Shown here: positions 13,387-14,921 of the stretch, piece after piece | Numbering within the stretch: position 1 is the first letter of the stretch | Layout of the letters: each line of letters starts with the position of its first letter | Assembly: GCA_047619225.1 (NCBI GenBank) | Contig: JBLHJX010000129.1 | Coordinates: 1 to 14,921 of the forward strand | Direction of reading: 5' to 3' | DNA from: JABIFK01 sp047619225 | GTDB lineage: Bacteria; Latescibacterota; UBA2968 | Length of the DNA stretch: 14,921 nt | The notes under the pieces: model-generated | The model's input: the letters and a program-made list of their open reading frames with translations, nothing else | Told to the model about the DNA's origin: nothing | Databases searched by the model: none | Made by a program: the position numbers and the translations under genes

Positions 13387-13971
13387 GTGATTTCCGAACC
13401 TGTCCGGGTTGCATTATGGGTCTCAGACATCTTAGAATCTTTAGACATCGATTATTTTGTTGGAGGATCGATAGCCAGCTCCATTTATGGCGAACTCCGT
13501 GCCACACAAGACATCGACATGGTCGTTGCGCTACAACCCAACCATATTGAAGCATTCACTCTTGCACTGTCTAATCATTTTTATTTTGACCAGGAAGACA
13601 TAACACAAGCAGTTGCTCACCCATCTTCCTTTAATATCATCCACCTCGAAACCATGATCAAGGTGGATATTTTTGTGCTCGATTCAAATCCCATCAACCA
13701 AACAGAAATGCAGAGACGTCAGTCAATCGCAGTCGACGGTGACAACAAAAAAATCTCCATAGCAACACCAGAAGACATCATCATTCAAAAATTAGACTGG
13801 TATCGCAAGGGAGATGAAATCTCAGATCGTCAGTGGCGAGATGTATTGGGCATATTAAAAGTGCAAGCAAAAAACCTTGATCAAAAATATCTTTTACAGT
13901 GGGCACAAACATTACATTTATCAGATCTTTTAAACCGTGCATTTCAAGAATCCGGTTTAGAAATGGAGTGA
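13387..13971 (+). CDS. Nucleotidyltransferase-fold protein (AbiEii/MNT-like)
   Basis: A 194-residue protein with the polymerase-beta-like nucleotidyltransferase fold. GGS (26-28) in VGGSIASSIYG binds the nucleotide phosphates. The metal-binding acidic residues are DID (Asp42, Asp44) in TQDIDMVV and a third Asp94 in MIKVDIFVL, so catalysis looks possible. The C-terminal half carries IATPEDIIIQKLDWYRKG (125-142) and SDRQWRDVLGILKVQ (146-160), features of AbiEii-like and related nucleotidyltransferases. The start is GTG at 13387 with AAGGA (13375-13379) seven bases upstream. The frame is open back to 13354 but would overlap the upstream gene by 32 bases. By family analogy it could modify a tRNA or protein with a nucleotide as toxin or antitoxin. 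Its real target is unknown. Confidence 0.85.
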   Translation: MISEPVRVALWVSDILESLDIDYFVGGSIASSIYGELRATQDIDMVVALQPNHIEAFTLALSNHFYFDQEDITQAVAHPSSFNIIHLETMIKVDIFVLDSNPINQTEMQRRQSIAVDGDNKKISIATPEDIIIQKLDWYRKGDEISDRQWRDVLGILKVQAKNLDQKYLLQWAQTLHLSDLLNRAFQESGLEME

Positions 13972-13975
13972 CACA

Positions 13976-14815
13976 ATGAGCAATCTTCACATCAAACAAA
14001 ACGAAGGAGCCATCTCCATTTCTCGCGAAGGGGAAACAGTTCCTATTCTCGAACAACACGCACAAGCCAACACCCGTGCTTACATCCATCCCATCATTGC
14101 GCCCGATGGCAAGGGCGTCCTCACCGAAGACACCCCCTCGCATCATCCGTGGCAACACGGCCTCTATGTGGGTCTCAATGACCTCAATGGCATCGGGTAT
14201 TGGATGGAGGGATTACATGAGGCGCACAAAACCACCGATGGCACCTTCCACCCCAAACCCATCGAAAACGTCACCGTAAAAGAAAACCAAGCAACCTGGA
14301 CAGTCATATCCGATTGGCACAGCCCCCAAGGCGACACCCTACTCACCGAAACACAAGCATGGACCCTTACAGACCTTGATGATGTCTATTATTTGGATAT
14401 CACCTGGTCGCTCTTGGCAAATACCGATATCACATTTGGCGAATATGCCTATGGCGGCCTCTTTTTGAGAATGCCTTATAAAAAAGACATCGGTGGTGAA
14501 GCCATCAACAGCGAAGGACAAATCAACAAAGAAGCCGAAACAAAACGCGCACGCTGGGTCTCTGTCTCTATGCCCATTGAAGGGTGCAACGACTGGGCGG
14601 GCATTGCTATGCTCGATCACCCCACCAACCCAGAACACCCCAATCCTTGGCGCGTAGATGGCCAACTTGGCATTGTACCCAGCCGATGCCTTGCGGGTTC
14701 TTGGTCACTTGAAAAAAATGAAACCACCACCAATCGGTATCGCCTCTACATCTTTTGCGAACGCACAAACACCGATCAAATCGAAAACCAATGGCAACAA
14801 TTTTCGCAAGGATAA
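13976..14815 (+). CDS. DUF6807 / PmoA-like protein
   Basis: A 279-residue soluble protein matching the family once labelled 'methane oxygenase PmoA', which is unrelated to true methane monooxygenase and of unknown activity. Diagnostic motifs are RAYIHPIIAPDGKGVLTED (34-52), HHPWQHGLYVGLNDLNGIGYW (56-76) with the His-rich HHPxxHG core that could bind a metal, EYAYGGLFLRMP (156-167) and NPWRVDGQLGIVPSR (223-237). Family members typically occur beside Gfo/Idh/MocA oxidoreductases and carbohydrate genes in Planctomycetota, Verrucomicrobiota and Latescibacterota-like genomes. Here the direct upstream neighbour is instead the nucleotidyltransferase, four bases away. GGAG at 13965-13968, inside the end of that gene, serves as ribosome-binding site for ATG 13976. 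No signal peptide is visible, so the protein is probably cytoplasmic. Confidence 0.85.
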   Translation: MSNLHIKQNEGAISISREGETVPILEQHAQANTRAYIHPIIAPDGKGVLTEDTPSHHPWQHGLYVGLNDLNGIGYWMEGLHEAHKTTDGTFHPKPIENVTVKENQATWTVISDWHSPQGDTLLTETQAWTLTDLDDVYYLDITWSLLANTDITFGEYAYGGLFLRMPYKKDIGGEAINSEGQINKEAETKRARWVSVSMPIEGCNDWAGIAMLDHPTNPEHPNPWRVDGQLGIVPSRCLAGSWSLEKNETTTNRYRLYIFCERTNTDQIENQWQQFSQG

Positions 14816-14843
14816 TGGCATTGAAGAACCCAGGCAAGACGGG

Positions 14844-14921
14844 ATGAGCGACCAAACAAATGCAGAAACAACCTGGATAAATCCACCCAGGTGGGCAAAG
14901 CCTGTATTTTTATTTGTTACA
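14844..14921 (+). CDS. Possible N-terminal fragment of a further gene (cut by the window end)
   Basis: From ATG 14844 the frame is open for 26 codons to the end of the window (MSDQTNAETTWINPPRWAKP, then a hydrophobic start VFLFVT). That pattern fits a membrane or exported protein beginning after a short polar N-terminus. The upstream GACGGG is only a weak ribosome-binding site. The stretch is too short to identify. An inverted repeat (ACCTGG at 14871-14876 with CCAGGT at 14887-14892) and a T-rich end could instead mean a terminator for the preceding operon. Confidence 0.35.
   Translation, partial: MSDQTNAETTWINPPRWAKPVFLFVT

Noticed and set aside
1..14921. CRISPR array, tRNA, insertion sequence or prophage genes
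   Set aside because: No regularly spaced repeats with spacers, no tRNA cloverleaf, and no transposase or integrase motif was seen on either strand.

Overview
The window reads as an ordinary bacterial chromosome segment of moderate G+C content: compact genes, short intergenic gaps, Shine-Dalgarno-led starts and clean intrinsic terminators. There is no rRNA, tRNA, transposase, phage gene or CRISPR array. The mix of a stand-alone four-region sigma-70 factor of about 280 residues, a Gfo/Idh/MocA-type oxidoreductase and a DUF6807 (PmoA-like) protein is typical of FCB/PVC-type lineages such as Latescibacterota, Poribacteria or relatives. That placement is a weak inference from gene content.

Layout. 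(1) 1-1067: 3' part of an HtrA/Deg serine protease with two PDZ domains, followed by a perfect stem-loop. (2) 1161-2294: M24 metallopeptidase (Xaa-Pro dipeptidase type) with its own terminator. (3) 2457-4877: large membrane GT-C glycosyltransferase fused to a TPR tail. It converges on (4) a minus-strand sigma factor at 4940-5788, with a shared bidirectional terminator between them. (5) 5789-6136: the only long intergenic region, lying between the divergent sigma and exonuclease III genes and carrying several repeated or palindromic motifs. (6) 6137-9008: exonuclease III, a Gfo/Idh/MocA oxidoreductase and a LuxR-type regulator, closely spaced on the plus strand. (7) 9009-9205: a regulatory leader with a 21-bp-spaced direct repeat, a possible promoter and two consecutive hairpins, the second a textbook terminator just before (8) the tldD-tldE pair at 9206-11985, which ends in another strong terminator. 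(9) 12158-13018: a 129-residue protein of unknown function coupled to an AlaE-like L-alanine exporter. (10) 13110-14815: a conserved small protein, a nucleotidyltransferase-fold protein and a DUF6807 protein, almost without gaps. (11) From 14816 to the end there is a possible 5' fragment of another gene.

How the genes work together. HtrA, TldD/TldE and the M24 peptidase suggest general protein and peptide turnover, but only TldD and TldE form an obligate partnership. The most system-like element is the small-protein/nucleotidyltransferase pair at 13110-13971. It has the layout of a toxin-antitoxin-like module, carries intact nucleotidyltransferase motifs (GGS, DxD and a third Asp), and has no assigned role that I know of. 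The most interesting non-coding signals are the leader before tldD and the phased ATCACA motifs between the sigma factor and exonuclease III.
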